From: Myxococcales bacterium
Lineage (GTDB): Bacteria; Myxococcota_A; Polyangia; Haliangiales; Haliangiaceae
NCBI GenBank assembly: GCA_947483555.1
Contig: CANKMW010000001.1
Coordinates: 62,001 to 126,000 of the forward strand
Length of the DNA: 64,000 nt
Reading direction: 5' to 3'
A program made the position numbers and the translations under genes. Below, piece after piece: positions 21,501 through 33,479 of this stretch; positions within the stretch are counted from its first letter, which is position 1; each line of letters starts with the position of its first letter. The notes beneath the pieces are model-generated. The model was given only the letters and a program-made list of their open reading frames with translations, was not told where the DNA came from and searched no databases.

Positions 21501-22367
21501 AGGCCAGCGCGACCGTGACCGGGCCCGGGGGTCGCTGGGTCAGCCGCACGTCGAAGCTACCGCCGCCGCCCTCCGGCAGCGTGCCGAGGTTGGTGGTCGA
21601 CGGCTGGATGCCCAGCACGTCGTCGTCGACGACGCGCAGCGGCACGGTGACGTCGGCGAGGCCGGCGGCGCGCACGTCGATGTCGCGTGGCTGACGTCGG
21701 CGTCGTCGAGGCCGGAGACGACCACGGCCTGATCGACGTTCCACGTCTGGCTGGTGAAGGTCACCATCGCCGGTGCGACCGCGGCGGCGCTCGGATCGCC
21801 GCTCGCCGCGGTCACCACCACCGGCGCCGCCGGCTGGGCCGACAGCCGGAGGTAGAGCGGCGCGCTGCTGCCCTCGGTCACGTCGAGGCTGGCGCTCGGG
21901 GTCGCGACCACGGCGAGCGCGTCGTCGTCGGTCACGGTCACCGCCACCGTGGCGTCGGCGAGGCCGCTGGCGCGCACCATGATCAGCTCGTGATCGTCGT
22001 CGGCGTCGGCGTCGCCCACGCCCACCACCGTCACGGTCTGCGCCGTCGACCCGCCGGCGGGCTCGAAGGCGAGCTGGATCGGCGCCGCGCTGATCGCCGT
22101 GACGTCGGTCGACGCCAGCGTGACCGTGACGGTCGCCGCCGGAGCCTCCGACAGGGCCACCGTGAAGGTCGCGGCCTCGCCCTCGGCGACGACCAGCAGG
22201 CCGGGCGTCACGATCAGCGACATTCCTTCCCGATCCGGGGCGTCAGACCCTGATCCGTCGACCCCCGCATCGTCGAACGCGACCCTCACGTCGCCGCAGG
22301 CAGTGAACAGGGTCGCGATCAGGCTGGCGGTCGCGATCGACGCAATGACACGGGAGGTGGCGCTCAT
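18553..22367 (-). pseudogene. Calx-beta-like repeat lipoprotein, about 12 repeats, apparently frameshifted
   Basis: The gene begins at the ATG at 22367 with a lipoprotein signal (lipobox LFTAC) and an Asp/Gly-rich linker. It then encodes repeats of ~95 residues with the pattern VxEGxxATxxVxL-QPA-VTVTxxSxD-LTFTxxxWxxxQxVTVxGVxDAD-GLAxxTVxVTVxDDD, a Calx-beta-like extracellular adhesin fold. Two repeats lie in the first frame, which loses the pattern near 21690 right after GLDDADV; a different frame then resumes with IDVRAAGLADV and carries about ten more repeats to the stop at 18553. Either a real frameshift has split the gene or the assembly has an indel. If intact, the product would be ~1270 aa, anchored in a membrane with Ca-binding adhesive repeats. 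Confidence 0.75.
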
Positions 22368-22456
22368 GGCCACGGCACGCCGGGCGGCGCAGATCTTCCG
22401 CGCGACGCCGTCCGCCCGCGCCGGTCAGCACCACACGCTTCCAGCTTGGTTCTAGT

Positions 22457-23233
22457 TCACGGCTGCAGCGCGCCTTGCTCGTCGAGGTGGCGGAAGTAGC
22501 GGCGGGTGACGTTCCAGGTCAGCCAGTTGCCGCCGCTGCCGGTGAGCACCCACGGGGTGTAGGCGTAGAGCGACGACGTGGCGTGGCTGCGCGGTGTGAC
22601 GGTGAGCGGGTCGAGCGTGCGCTTGCCCTTGCCCATCACCCACAGACCGTCGCCGGCGACCGAGCCGTCGTACCAGCGCTTGAGCGTGGTCGCCGCGCAT
22701 TCGACCTGGCGGCCGAGGCCCCGGTACGAAGCGTTGCAGGCGCGGCCGTCCGGGCAACCGCACCCGAACGCGTAGTCGACGCGCGATGCCGCCGGTCGCA
22801 CGGTCTTGCTGACCAGCGACTTCTCGACCTGCATGCGCGCCACCATCACGACCGGGTTGATGCCGGCGGCGCGCGACGCGGTGATGATGGCCTCGGCGGC
22901 GGAAACCCCGTCGATGCTCGCGTCGGCCAACCACGAGCGGTTGCCGTACGGCGTGGCGGCGAAGAACGCCTGCAGCTCGATGGCGTCGACGCTGTCGATG
23001 TCGGTGAACAGCGCGTCGCTCATCACCAGGTGACGATCGAAGGCCGCCGGGATCCCGGCGACGTCGGCCTTGCCGCCATCGGCAGCCGGCAGCGGATCGA
23101 AGTCGCTGGCCTCGTCGTGGTCCTCGTCGTGGCCGAGCTCGGCACACCCGGCGCCCAGCAGCGCGAACGACACCAGGCAAGCCGCGGCGAGGCGGGTCCC
23201 AGCGGAGATGAGGGTGGGCATGAGGGCGGGCAT
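22457..23233 (-). CDS. Lysozyme-like secreted lipoprotein (putative)
   Basis: The start is put at the ATG at 23233 (258 aa); the ATG at 23221 is as good, and the open frame continues upstream without coding character. The N-terminus is a lipoprotein signal ending LLGAGC, then an acidic stretch (GHDEDHDEASDFD). The body has NPVVMVARMQVEKSLVSK, where the Glu sits as in lysozyme-like/glucosaminidase folds, a Cys-rich FGCGCPDGRACNASYRGL, and SLYAYTPWV followed by GGNWLTWNVTRRYF. A peptidoglycan-binding or -cleaving protein is my best guess. It is downstream of no clear partner and reads toward the Calx-beta gene, ~90 bp away, on the same strand. Confidence 0.6.
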   Translation of the reverse strand: MPALMPTLISAGTRLAAACLVSFALLGAGCAELGHDEDHDEASDFDPLPAADGGKADVAGIPAAFDRHLVMSDALFTDIDSVDAIELQAFFAATPYGNRSWLADASIDGVSAAEAIITASRAAGINPVVMVARMQVEKSLVSKTVRPAASRVDYAFGCGCPDGRACNASYRGLGRQVECAATTLKRWYDGSVAGDGLWVMGKGKRTLDPLTVTPRSHATSSLYAYTPWVLTGSGGNWLTWNVTRRYFRHLDEQGALQP

Positions 23234-23578
23234 CGCTCGCCTGCCGAGTGCAAGGGCCGGGCCGCGACCGCGGTTGCGCCGACCCGCGCACTTCGGTGCG
23301 CACGAGCGCGCCCCGGACCACGGAGTGCAACCCGCTGTCGGCAGCAGCGGGGCCGTCAGCCCCGGCAGCTCGTCGAGCACCAGGTCGCAGGCCATCTCGC
23401 CACCGGTCAGAAACTCGGTCACTGCCGCGGTCGTGGCGCCCTCGCCGGGGTCAGGAAGGCGCGCAGCGGGCGCGACGCGATCTGCCACGTCGATCGCCCA
23501 TTAAAGAAAGCGTACGTTCGTGCTATTTTTGGTGCTCCGATCGTTGGCCATGACCTGCTCCTTTTCGACCTCGAGGGT
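23234..23578. other. Gene-poor stretch with a 16-codon ORF and TetR-type half-site
   Basis: On the minus strand, AAGGAG sits 7 bases before an ATG at 23551 that opens MANDRSTKNSTNVRFL and stops at TAA (23501-23503). The same frame then continues open into the lipoprotein gene and reads VADRVAPAARLPDPGEG and EFLTGGEMACDLVLDELPG, which look protein-like. This may be a remnant of a gene once downstream of tetR, broken by a stop, or chance. I call no gene. Confidence 0.4.
23507..23526. promoter_or_regulatory. Second TetR-type site, degenerate (putative)
   Basis: AAAGCGTACGTTCGTGCTAT shares the exact 9-base half TCGTGCTAT with the palindrome upstream of the tetR gene, and flanking bases also match (CATTA-AGAA before it, ATT-TGG after it). 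Its left half is degenerate. It lies within the 16-codon ORF downstream of tetR. Confidence 0.4.
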
Positions 23579-24163
23579 TCAGCGACAGCGGGCCAGCAAG
23601 GACTCGAGCGCGCGCCGGGTGCGGGTGCCGACCTTGGGGTCGGCGATCAACCGCGCGGCGGTGTGGGTCGCCGCCATGATGCCATACAGCTCGAACGCGA
23701 CCTGGTGCGGATCGAGGTCGGCGCGGAAGTGCTTCTCGTCGACCGCGACCCTCGCGGTGGTGGCCAGCACGTCGAGCAGATCGCGCAGCGCGCTGGCGAG
23801 CGCTTCGCGGGCCGGCCCGGGGCGGTCGTCGAGTTCTGCCGACAGCGCCAGGAAGATGCAGCCGCCGGGCTCGGCCCCCCACGCCAGCCAGCGCTCGAAG
23901 ATCGCGCGCAGCCGCGGCTCGCCCCGCGGCGCCTTCAGGCCGGGCGCGATCACCCGGGCCACGAACTGCTCACGGGCGTGCTCGATCACGGCGATCTGCA
24001 GCGCTTCCTTGGAGCCGAAATGAGCGAACAGTCCGCTCTTCGACAAGGACAGGTCGAGGGCCAGACGGCCGATCGTCAGCCCCTCGACGCCGGCCGCACG
24101 AGCGAGGTCGGTCGCCCGATCCAGGATCGCGGTCCGGGTCGCCTCACCCTTTCGCATGCGCAT
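23579..24163 (-). CDS. TetR-family transcriptional regulator
   Basis: This 194-aa protein has the TetR HTH at its N-terminus (TRTAILDRATDLARAAGVEGLTI, LALDLSLSKSGLFAHFGSKEALQIAVIEHA) and an all-helical ligand domain (FERWLAWGAEPGGCIFLALSAELDDRPG), of the kind seen in YdeS/AcrR-like regulators. A second ATG 6 bp further in is also possible. An almost perfect 18-bp palindrome 10-27 bp upstream implies autorepression. The usual regulated enzyme or efflux gene is not visible next to it; the sequence just downstream may be its remnant. Confidence 0.9.
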   Translation of the reverse strand: MRMRKGEATRTAILDRATDLARAAGVEGLTIGRLALDLSLSKSGLFAHFGSKEALQIAVIEHAREQFVARVIAPGLKAPRGEPRLRAIFERWLAWGAEPGGCIFLALSAELDDRPGPAREALASALRDLLDVLATTARVAVDEKHFRADLDPHQVAFELYGIMAATHTAARLIADPKVGTRTRRALESLLARCR

Positions 24164-24172
24164 GATCCATCA

Positions 24173-24190
24173 ATAGCACGATCGTTCTAT
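24173..24190. promoter_or_regulatory. Palindromic operator of the tetR gene (putative)
   Basis: ATAGCACGATCGTTCTAT matches its own reverse complement at 16 of 18 bases and sits 10-27 bp before the tetR start, in one of the few AT-rich spots of the window (TATAAT at 24188-24193 region). This is the expected place and length for a TetR-dimer site. The binding itself is inference. Confidence 0.6.
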
Positions 24191-24329
24191 AATGAAACCA
24201 CCACGGCCAGGATCCTCAAAGTACCAGCACGTTCGTAAGAGCCCGGAGAGCTAGCTTCATGAAATCTCTGTGCGCCAACCAGGTCACGGATTTGGCCCGG
24301 TGCGCTGGCTCACGGTACGATGCGCCCAG

Positions 24330-26495
24330 ATGCTCGCGCGCCGCGTGATTGCCCTCTCCGCGGACAAAGCGTTCGGCAAGGTGATGTCGACGGCGCTCAA
24401 GGCTGCCGGCGGGGTCGTCGAGCTGCACCAGGGCGTCGATGGCCTGGGCCGCGGCGACATCCAGGCCGCGCTGGTCGTCGTCCACCTCGATGGCGAGCTG
24501 GTCTCGGTGGTCGAGGATCTGGCGCTCCGGCTCGGCAACGAGGCTCGCTTGATCGTCATCCTGCCGACCTCGGCGCTGTCGCGCACGGTCGACGTCATGA
24601 AGATCTCGGATCGCGTCGCCGGGGTCCTGATCGCCGCCCACATGCGGCCGCTCGATCTCGCCGCGATGGCGACCCGCGTGCTCGCCGGCGACATCTTCGG
24701 ACTGGAGAAGATGGTGCCGTGGGGAACGCGGATCTACTCGACGCTGGTCGGCGACTACCAGGAGAAGTCGCTGTGCATCGCCCAGATCACCGAGTACGCC
24801 GAGCTGATGGGCGTGCGGCGCAAGTACCGCGAGGCCATCGAGCAGTGCGTCGACGAGATGCTGATGAACGCGCTCTATGACGCGCCGGTCGACGATCAGG
24901 GCAAGCAGATCTTCGCCGAGATTCCGACCAAGAGCCGCATCCAGCTGCGCATGGAGCAGAAGGTCGTCGTGCAGTACTCGTGCGACGGCCAGACCTTCAC
25001 GGTCTCGGTCCGCGACAGCTTCGGCACGCTCGACCGCTCCACCGTGTTGCGCTACCTGTGGAAATGCCTGCACTCGGAGCAGCAGATCGATCGCAAGACC
25101 GGCGGCGCCGGCCTCGGCCTGTATCTCATCGCCAACAGCTCGACGCGCTTCTTGTTCAACGTGCTGCCCGACGTCGCCACCGAGTGCGTGTGCACGTTCG
25201 ATCTCGAGACCGCCAAGGTCCAGCTCGAGGGGTTCGGGTTCTTCAGCGAGAAGATCGACGCCGCTGGCCGGCTCGCCGCCGGGCCGTCGCGACTGCTGCC
25301 CCAGGGCGTCGGCCATCCGGTCGAGCGCCGCTCGCAGTCGCGGAGCAGCGTCGATCAGCGTACCCAGCGCGGCATGATCGGCGCCCTGTCGGCGGCGATC
25401 GTGCTGCTGATCGCGCTGATCATGATGGTGGCGTGGCCACGCTTCACGACCACCCCGACCACCTCGGTGACGGTGGCCACCGAGCCTGCCGGAGCGACGA
25501 TCGAGATCGACGGCAGCGCGCGTGGCGTGTCGACCGGTGGGTCGCTCACCGTCGCCGGGCTGCAGGTCGGGCGCGCCTATCGCGTCGTCGCCCGCCTCGA
25601 CGGTCACAGCCAGGCCGAGACCGTGTTCCAGCCCGCCGAGGGACCGCCGACCAACCTCGCGCTGCGCCTGGTACCACGCAACTCGACGGTGCTCATCGAC
25701 AGTGACCCGCGCGGCGCGGCGGTGCTGGCCGGCGGCGTCGAGGTCGGCATCACCCCGGTGACCGTGACCACCTTCACGCCGGGCAGCGAGGTGCCGGTGA
25801 CCTTCCGCCACGGCGGCTACGCCGAGGTCACCCGTTCGATCCGGGTGCCGTCGGCCGGCGGCGAGGCGCAGGTGATGCAGTCGCTCTCGATCGGACCCGC
25901 GTTCGCCACCCTGGTCGTGACCTCGGAACCGAGCGGCGCCGAGGTCTGGATCGACCGCCAGCGTCAACTCGGCGTGACCACGCCCACCCACGAGATGCTG
26001 GTCGAGGCCGGCAAGCGCCACGTGGTCAGCGTCCGCCTGGCGAAGCACGCGCCGTTCTCGATGGCGGTGTCGCCGGGCCAGAGCGCGCGCAACGTCCCGA
26101 TCCACGCCAAGCTCCAACCCGGCGCCGCGATCGCGATCAGCACCAACCTCGAGGCCCGGGTGACAGTCGCCGGCGTCAAGGGCTGCACCAAGCAGACGTT
26201 GCCCTTCGACTGCGCGGTGCCGGCCGGCAAGTACCAGGTCGACATCGAGACCACCAGGATGACCGGCAAGGTGCGCCGCCTCGTCGAGGTCACCGACGAC
26301 AGCGTCGAGGTCAGCGTCGAGATGGGCTGGGTCGAGGCCCCGACCGGCAAGCACCTGGTCTTCGGCGGCCGGCACGCGACCCGGGTCGCCTTCGAGGAAG
26401 GCAAGCGCGCCGTGACGGTGTTCGACGACGAGTCCGGCGAGACGTCGCACGTCGACGTCCGGGTCACGACCGGTCGCGCGACCGCGATCCCCTGA
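24330..26495 (+). CDS. Membrane protein: receiver-like + histidine-kinase-type ATPase + TM + PEGA repeats
   Basis: This 721-aa protein starts at the ATG at 24330 (MLARRVIALSADKAFGKV). Residues 1-120 resemble a response-regulator fold lacking an obvious phospho-Asp site. About 150-300 is a HATPase_c-like domain with N-box CVDEMLMNALYDAP (Glu176, Asn180) and GGAGLGLYLI (258-267), but no phospho-accepting His domain. One membrane segment lies at 349-369. The C-terminal ~340 residues have PEGA-type repeats (TVATEPAGATIEIDGSARG, LIDSDPRGAAVLAGGVEVG, VVTSEPSGAEVWIDRQRQLG), a fold found on envelope proteins. The ATPase is like those of RsbW/anti-sigma kinases. I infer a signalling protein linking the cytoplasm to the periplasm; partners are unknown. 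Confidence 0.78.
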   Translation: MLARRVIALSADKAFGKVMSTALKAAGGVVELHQGVDGLGRGDIQAALVVVHLDGELVSVVEDLALRLGNEARLIVILPTSALSRTVDVMKISDRVAGVLIAAHMRPLDLAAMATRVLAGDIFGLEKMVPWGTRIYSTLVGDYQEKSLCIAQITEYAELMGVRRKYREAIEQCVDEMLMNALYDAPVDDQGKQIFAEIPTKSRIQLRMEQKVVVQYSCDGQTFTVSVRDSFGTLDRSTVLRYLWKCLHSEQQIDRKTGGAGLGLYLIANSSTRFLFNVLPDVATECVCTFDLETAKVQLEGFGFFSEKIDAAGRLAAGPSRLLPQGVGHPVERRSQSRSSVDQRTQRGMIGALSAAIVLLIALIMMVAWPRFTTTPTTSVTVATEPAGATIEIDGSARGVSTGGSLTVAGLQVGRAYRVVARLDGHSQAETVFQPAEGPPTNLALRLVPRNSTVLIDSDPRGAAVLAGGVEVGITPVTVTTFTPGSEVPVTFRHGGYAEVTRSIRVPSAGGEAQVMQSLSIGPAFATLVVTSEPSGAEVWIDRQRQLGVTTPTHEMLVEAGKRHVVSVRLAKHAPFSMAVSPGQSARNVPIHAKLQPGAAIAISTNLEARVTVAGVKGCTKQTLPFDCAVPAGKYQVDIETTRMTGKVRRLVEVTDDSVEVSVEMGWVEAPTGKHLVFGGRHATRVAFEEGKRAVTVFDDESGETSHVDVRVTTGRATAIP

Positions 26496-26539
26496 TCGCG
26501 ATCCCGGGGCCGCGATCCCGTGACCGCGCCCGACCGCGA

Positions 26540-27127
26540 TCAGCGAGCGCGGCGCAATCGGGCCGCCGGCAGCGACGCCGGCGCTCCGCGACGTCGGACC
26601 CGCACCACCGCACCGATCAGATCGACCAGCACGGCGGCGACGACCAGCACCAGGCCGAGCTTGTTGCCGGCGACCGCGTGGCGGATGCCGACGAACTCCA
26701 CCGCCGCCAGCCCGATGCCGCGCTTCCAGGCCCCGGTCGACATGTGACCGGTGCCAAACGTCGGAGCCAGCGAGAGCAGGACCGCTGCGCCCAGCCGTTT
26801 GCGGCGGTCGACGACGACCGCGACGTCGACGGTCCCGTCCCATGGTCCGTCATCGTCGTCGGCGCCCGCGTCGGCGTCGCCGGCGGGCGTGTCGTCACGC
26901 ATCCCGGCGATCAGCGCCGCCGCATCCTCGGCGTCGCCGGCATCGACGAAGACGTGAGTCACGAAGCCGACCGCGGCCGTGCCCACCGAGTGCGCGCCCT
27001 CGCCCGGGATCATCGCCTCGATGCCGTGCGCCGAGAGCACGGCGCGGATCACGGTCGCCTCGGCAGGGTCGTGGCACGTGGCCACCCGCACGGTGCGCTG
27101 GTCCGACACCTCGCCACTGTAGGGCAT
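26540..27127 (-). CDS. DUF2007-like small protein with C-terminal membrane segments
   Basis: This 195-aa protein starts at the ATG at 27127 (MPYSGEVSDQRT); a GTG seven codons later is an alternative. Residues ~10-75 match the pattern of the putative signal-transducing DUF2007 fold (VRVATCHDPAEATVIRAVLSAHGIEAMIPGEG, THVFVDAGDAEDAAALI). An acidic linker (ADADAGADDDDGPWD) and one or two hydrophobic stretches near the C-terminus follow (GLVLVVAAVLVDLIGAVV), ending in Arg-rich residues. It is divergent from the gene at 27155, 27 bp away. Confidence 0.65.
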   Translation of the reverse strand: MPYSGEVSDQRTVRVATCHDPAEATVIRAVLSAHGIEAMIPGEGAHSVGTAAVGFVTHVFVDAGDAEDAAALIAGMRDDTPAGDADAGADDDDGPWDGTVDVAVVVDRRKRLGAAVLLSLAPTFGTGHMSTGAWKRGIGLAAVEFVGIRHAVAGNKLGLVLVVAAVLVDLIGAVVRVRRRGAPASLPAARLRRAR

Positions 27128-27154
27128 CCGTGGCGGCTGGGGTACCATGGCCGC

Positions 27155-28443
27155 ATGCGTTGGCTTGCGACCGCGCTCGTGCTCGCCGCCGCCCCGGCCG
27201 CGGCGGCGACCCGCACGTCGACGAGCACGCCCTACCCGGGCGTCACCCACGAGGAGTGGCAGGAAGGCACGATCCCGGCCCGGATCCATCTGGTCCGCGT
27301 CGATCTCACCTCCGCCGAGATCACCCTTCGAGCCACCCGCGAAGACGATCGCGGCCGGACCGTCACCACCTTCGCGACCGGCATCGGCGCCCAGATCGCG
27401 ATCAACGGCGACCTCTTCACCGCGGCCGGATATGTCCCCGATGGCCTCGCCATGGGCGAGGGCGCGGCGTGGACCCTGACCGCCGACGACGGCGTGTCGG
27501 CCGTGTTCCGGTTCGGCAAGGTCGCCAACCGCACCGACGGCCTCATCATCGCACCCGAGTCGGTGGTGGCGTTCGCCGATCTGCCGACCTTCGTGACCGG
27601 CGTGGTCGGCGGTCGCCCGATGCTGGTCCGCGCCGGCCAGGCCGTGACCAGCTTCGACTGCGGCGACGCCGGTGCGATGGCGTGCGTGCGCGCGCCGCGG
27701 ACCGCGCTCGGGCTCTCCGATGACAACCGCCGGCTGTGGCTGGTGGTCGTCGACGGCTGGCAGGCGGGCTCGACCGGCATGACCGCGGCCGAGCTGGCCG
27801 GCTTCCTGCGCGACCGCGGCGTCCGCGACGCCATCGGACTCGACGGCGGCGGCGCCTCGTCGATGTTCATCGCCAATCAGGGCGGCGTGATCAGCTCGCC
27901 GTCCGACGGCGTCGAGCGTCCGGTCGCCAACCACGTCGGCATCGTCTTCGGCGCCCAGTCACCGGGCACCTTGTTCGGCGTGGTCCGCGAGGGCAGCTTG
28001 ACCGGGCCGGATCTCGCCGGGGTGCGGGTGACCCTCGACGACGGCCGCGTCGTCACCACCGACGGCACCGGCGCCGGCTACAGCTTCGGGGTCAGCCCGC
28101 GCTACGCCTGCGTCACCGCCGAGAAGACGGGCTACAACACCGTCACCCAGTGCAAGCAGGTCGACCCCGGCATCATCACGTACAACTCGATCGTGATGTT
28201 TCCGGTCGGGGCCGGCGTCGACGCCGGGTCGATCGACGCGGCGACCGGCGACGGCGGGGGTGCCGACGCAGCAGCGGGTGATGGCAATGGCGGCAGCGAC
28301 GGCGGCGGTGTCGACGCCGGCGGTGACGGCGGTGGTGGCGACGGTTGTTGTTCGGCCGGCGGCGATCCGGCAGGGGTGGCGTGGCTCGCGCTGGCCGTGG
28401 TATGCGGCCTGGGTGGGGCTCGACGGCCCCGCCGTCGCCGTAC

Positions 28444-28447
<4 letters not shown>
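27155..28447 (+). CDS. Phosphodiester-glycosidase (NAGPA/DUF2233)-like secreted protein with MYXO-CTERM-like tail
   Basis: This 430-aa protein has a short cleavable signal (MRWLATALVLAAAPAAAA). The main domain fits the phosphodiester glycosidase/NAGPA family: AQIAINGDLFTAAGYVPDGLAMGEG, VGGRPMLVRAGQ, RTALGLSDDNRRLWLVVVDGWQ, IGLDGGGASSMFI and PVANHVGIVFG. A carboxypeptidase-regulatory-like beta-sandwich follows (GVVREGSLTGPDLAGVRVTLDDG), then an Asp/Gly linker and the tail GCCSAGG, a hydrophobic span and RRPRRRR, the pattern of the MYXO-CTERM cell-surface sorting signal. The stop overlaps the next gene's start (ATGA), so the FHA regulator is probably translationally coupled. Confidence 0.8.
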
Positions 28448-29787
<1,340 letters not shown>

Positions 29788-29798
29788 CGGCCACCGAC

Positions 29799-30317
29799 AT
29801 GGGGCAACTCGACGAGGCCGGCTTCGCTGCCGCGATCGCTGGCTGTGCCGGATGCGGCGGCACCGGCTTCGAGATCACGACCTACATCGATCGCCAGGTC
29901 TCGGTGATGCTCGGCGACCCCAACGACGACGGCCGCTGGACGTACGACGGCGAGAAGCTGATCGACGGCGTGTCGCGGATCACCTGCCTCGGCTGTCGCC
30001 GCGTCGGGTTCTCGAGCGACGCGTGCCCGCGCTGCCACGCTCCCGGCGGCCTCGCCCTCGCCGCGGCACCCTCCCGCCTGGCAGTGCCGCCCCGCTGCCC
30101 GGCCTGTCGCGGCACCGAGCTGACGGTGATCGGCATGGCGCCGGCGATGGTCCGGACCACGGCCGGGACCCGGCCGCCGCCGCCGACGCCATCCGCGCTG
30201 CTCGGCGACGATGGATTCCACGTCATGGCGATGGCGTGCGACGACTGCGAGTGGGCGACCGTCACCGACCCATGTCCGCTGTGCGGGGCGCCGGCACCGC
30301 TGCGCGAGCGACCGTGA
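29799..30317 (+). CDS. Zinc-ribbon protein with six CxxC pairs
   Basis: This 172-aa protein starts at the ATG at 29799, 12 bp after the FHA activator, and is likely cotranscribed. It has CAGC near residue 16, CLGC and CPRC in the middle, then CPAC, CDDC and CPLC. The pairs would make three zinc ribbons. No catalytic motif or signal peptide is seen. I recognise no family beyond the zinc-ribbon form; a metal-bound structural or nucleic-acid-binding role would fit. Confidence 0.75.
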   Translation: MGQLDEAGFAAAIAGCAGCGGTGFEITTYIDRQVSVMLGDPNDDGRWTYDGEKLIDGVSRITCLGCRRVGFSSDACPRCHAPGGLALAAAPSRLAVPPRCPACRGTELTVIGMAPAMVRTTAGTRPPPPTPSALLGDDGFHVMAMACDDCEWATVTDPCPLCGAPAPLRERP

Positions 30318-30404
30318 CCGCAGCCGCAGCCGCGGCCGCAACCGCAACCGCAACCGCAGCCGCAGCCGCAGCCGCAGCCGCAGCCGCAGCCGCAGCCGCA
30401 ACCG
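30318..30404. repeat. Hexanucleotide repeat (CCGCAG/CCGCAA)
   Basis: About 14.5 copies of CCGCAR run without a break from directly after the zinc-ribbon stop, with one copy CCGCGG. The array fills most of the 101-bp gap before the lipoprotein gene at 30419. A 6-bp unit keeps any frame intact if copies are gained or lost. Confidence 0.95.
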
Positions 30405-30418
30405 CTTACACTGCGGGC

Positions 30419-31786
30419 ATGAACCTGCGCGGCATCGTGATCGCGATCTCGATCGCCGGAGCGGCGTGTGGTGGCAAGAAGTCGTCGGGCGCCGGCTCGG
30501 GATCGACCGCCAGCCGCGATGCCGGCGCCGCGGCCAGCGCCGACCTCGGCCGCTGCATCACCACCCTCGAGCGCGCCACCAAGCTGCCGGCGGCCGAGCG
30601 CGCCGGCCTGCTGGTCCGCGGCTGCGGGTTGTGCGGGCGGCCGTGGGACTCGGTGCTCGCCGCCGACCATGCCGACACCGGCGGCCACGTCGATCTCGAG
30701 GAGATCTGGCGGGTGGTCGAGGGCTGCGGCGGCGTGTGCACCAACCAGGCAGCGGCGGCCTTCCGCGGCCAGCTCGCCGAACTGACGCCGGGCCGGCCGT
30801 CGACGCGACCGTGGCGGGCGCTGGCATCGGCGTGCGGGGCCCAGCTTCACGTCGACCGCACCAGCGAGCGCTTCGTGAGCGCGGCGTGGTACGCGCTGGC
30901 CGTCATCGGCGACCAGCTCCAGCTCGCGCGCCCGACGCTGCCGGCATCGGACCAGGCGCGCATCGACAGCGCGCTGGCGGCGATGCTCCTGCCGCTGCCG
31001 CCGCTGACCCCGCCCGGCACCGGCTATGTCCTGCCCGGTGGCGGGCTGCGCCCGGGCACCCCGTGGCTGCAGATCACCGTCACCTCGGATGCGGTCTTCG
31101 TCGGCCGGCTCGCCTTCGCGCACCTGTCGCCGATCGGGCTCCAGCTCGTCGACGGTGGGGTCCCGTACCCGGGCACGCAACTCGCGGCGCCCGGCGAGCT
31201 GGCCGCGGCGATCGACGCCCAGCGCGCGCCCACGGCGCCGCCGGCCCCGGTGCTCGCCGATCGCATCGACGAACCGGTCCTGATCGCGCCGCGCGGCGCG
31301 CCGGCGCGCCGGTTGCTCGAGGTCGTCGCGGCGCTCGGCTCGCACCGTGCCCATCTCGCCGTCGCCGCGCCGGCGCCAGCGGCGCTGTGGCGCGGCCTGG
31401 TCGCCGCCCACCCGCTGCCGCTGACCGCCACCGCGCCGGCCGGCCGCCGCCTCCGCCTCGGGCTGGTCACGCCACGCATCGCCATCGTCGACGAGGCTGG
31501 TGCCGTCGTGGCCTCGGCACCGCTACCGCTCGACGATCGTCTCCTGGTCGAGCGCTGGACCGCGGCGCTCAACGCGCTCGCGGCCGGCCACGCGATCGAG
31601 ATCGTCGCCGAGGACGGTCACGTCGGCGCGCTGTCGATGCTGCTCGATGCCGCCGCCGGTGGCGCCGCCGCGCTGGCCGTCCCGGCGCCCGCGAAGGCGA
31701 AGCTGACCGGCAACGACCTGGCGACGTTCGACGAAGCCAGGCTGAAGGCCGCGCTCGCGGCGGCGGCGCCGGTGCCGGCCCCGTGA
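30419..31786 (+). CDS. Lipoprotein of unknown function (455 aa)
   Basis: This starts at the ATG at 30419 just after the hexanucleotide repeat. The signal is MNLRGIVIAISIAGAAC with lipobox GAAC, followed by a Gly/Ser linker (KKSSGAGSGSTASRD). The body is Ala/Leu/Pro-rich, with two CxxC-containing stretches (RGCGLCGRPWDSV, EGCGGVCTNQ) and a later conserved-looking hydrophobic core (ITVTSDAVFVGRLAFAHLS). I recognise no family. It is on the same strand as the preceding genes. Confidence 0.68.
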   Translation: MNLRGIVIAISIAGAACGGKKSSGAGSGSTASRDAGAAASADLGRCITTLERATKLPAAERAGLLVRGCGLCGRPWDSVLAADHADTGGHVDLEEIWRVVEGCGGVCTNQAAAAFRGQLAELTPGRPSTRPWRALASACGAQLHVDRTSERFVSAAWYALAVIGDQLQLARPTLPASDQARIDSALAAMLLPLPPLTPPGTGYVLPGGGLRPGTPWLQITVTSDAVFVGRLAFAHLSPIGLQLVDGGVPYPGTQLAAPGELAAAIDAQRAPTAPPAPVLADRIDEPVLIAPRGAPARRLLEVVAALGSHRAHLAVAAPAPAALWRGLVAAHPLPLTATAPAGRRLRLGLVTPRIAIVDEAGAVVASAPLPLDDRLLVERWTAALNALAAGHAIEIVAEDGHVGALSMLLDAAAGGAAALAVPAPAKAKLTGNDLATFDEARLKAALAAAAPVPAP

Positions 31787-31835
31787 GTCCGACTCGTGGC
31801 TTGACGGTGCCGGACTTCCGCGAAATGGTGAGGGT

Positions 31836-33475
<1,640 letters not shown>

Positions 33476-33479
<4 letters not shown>

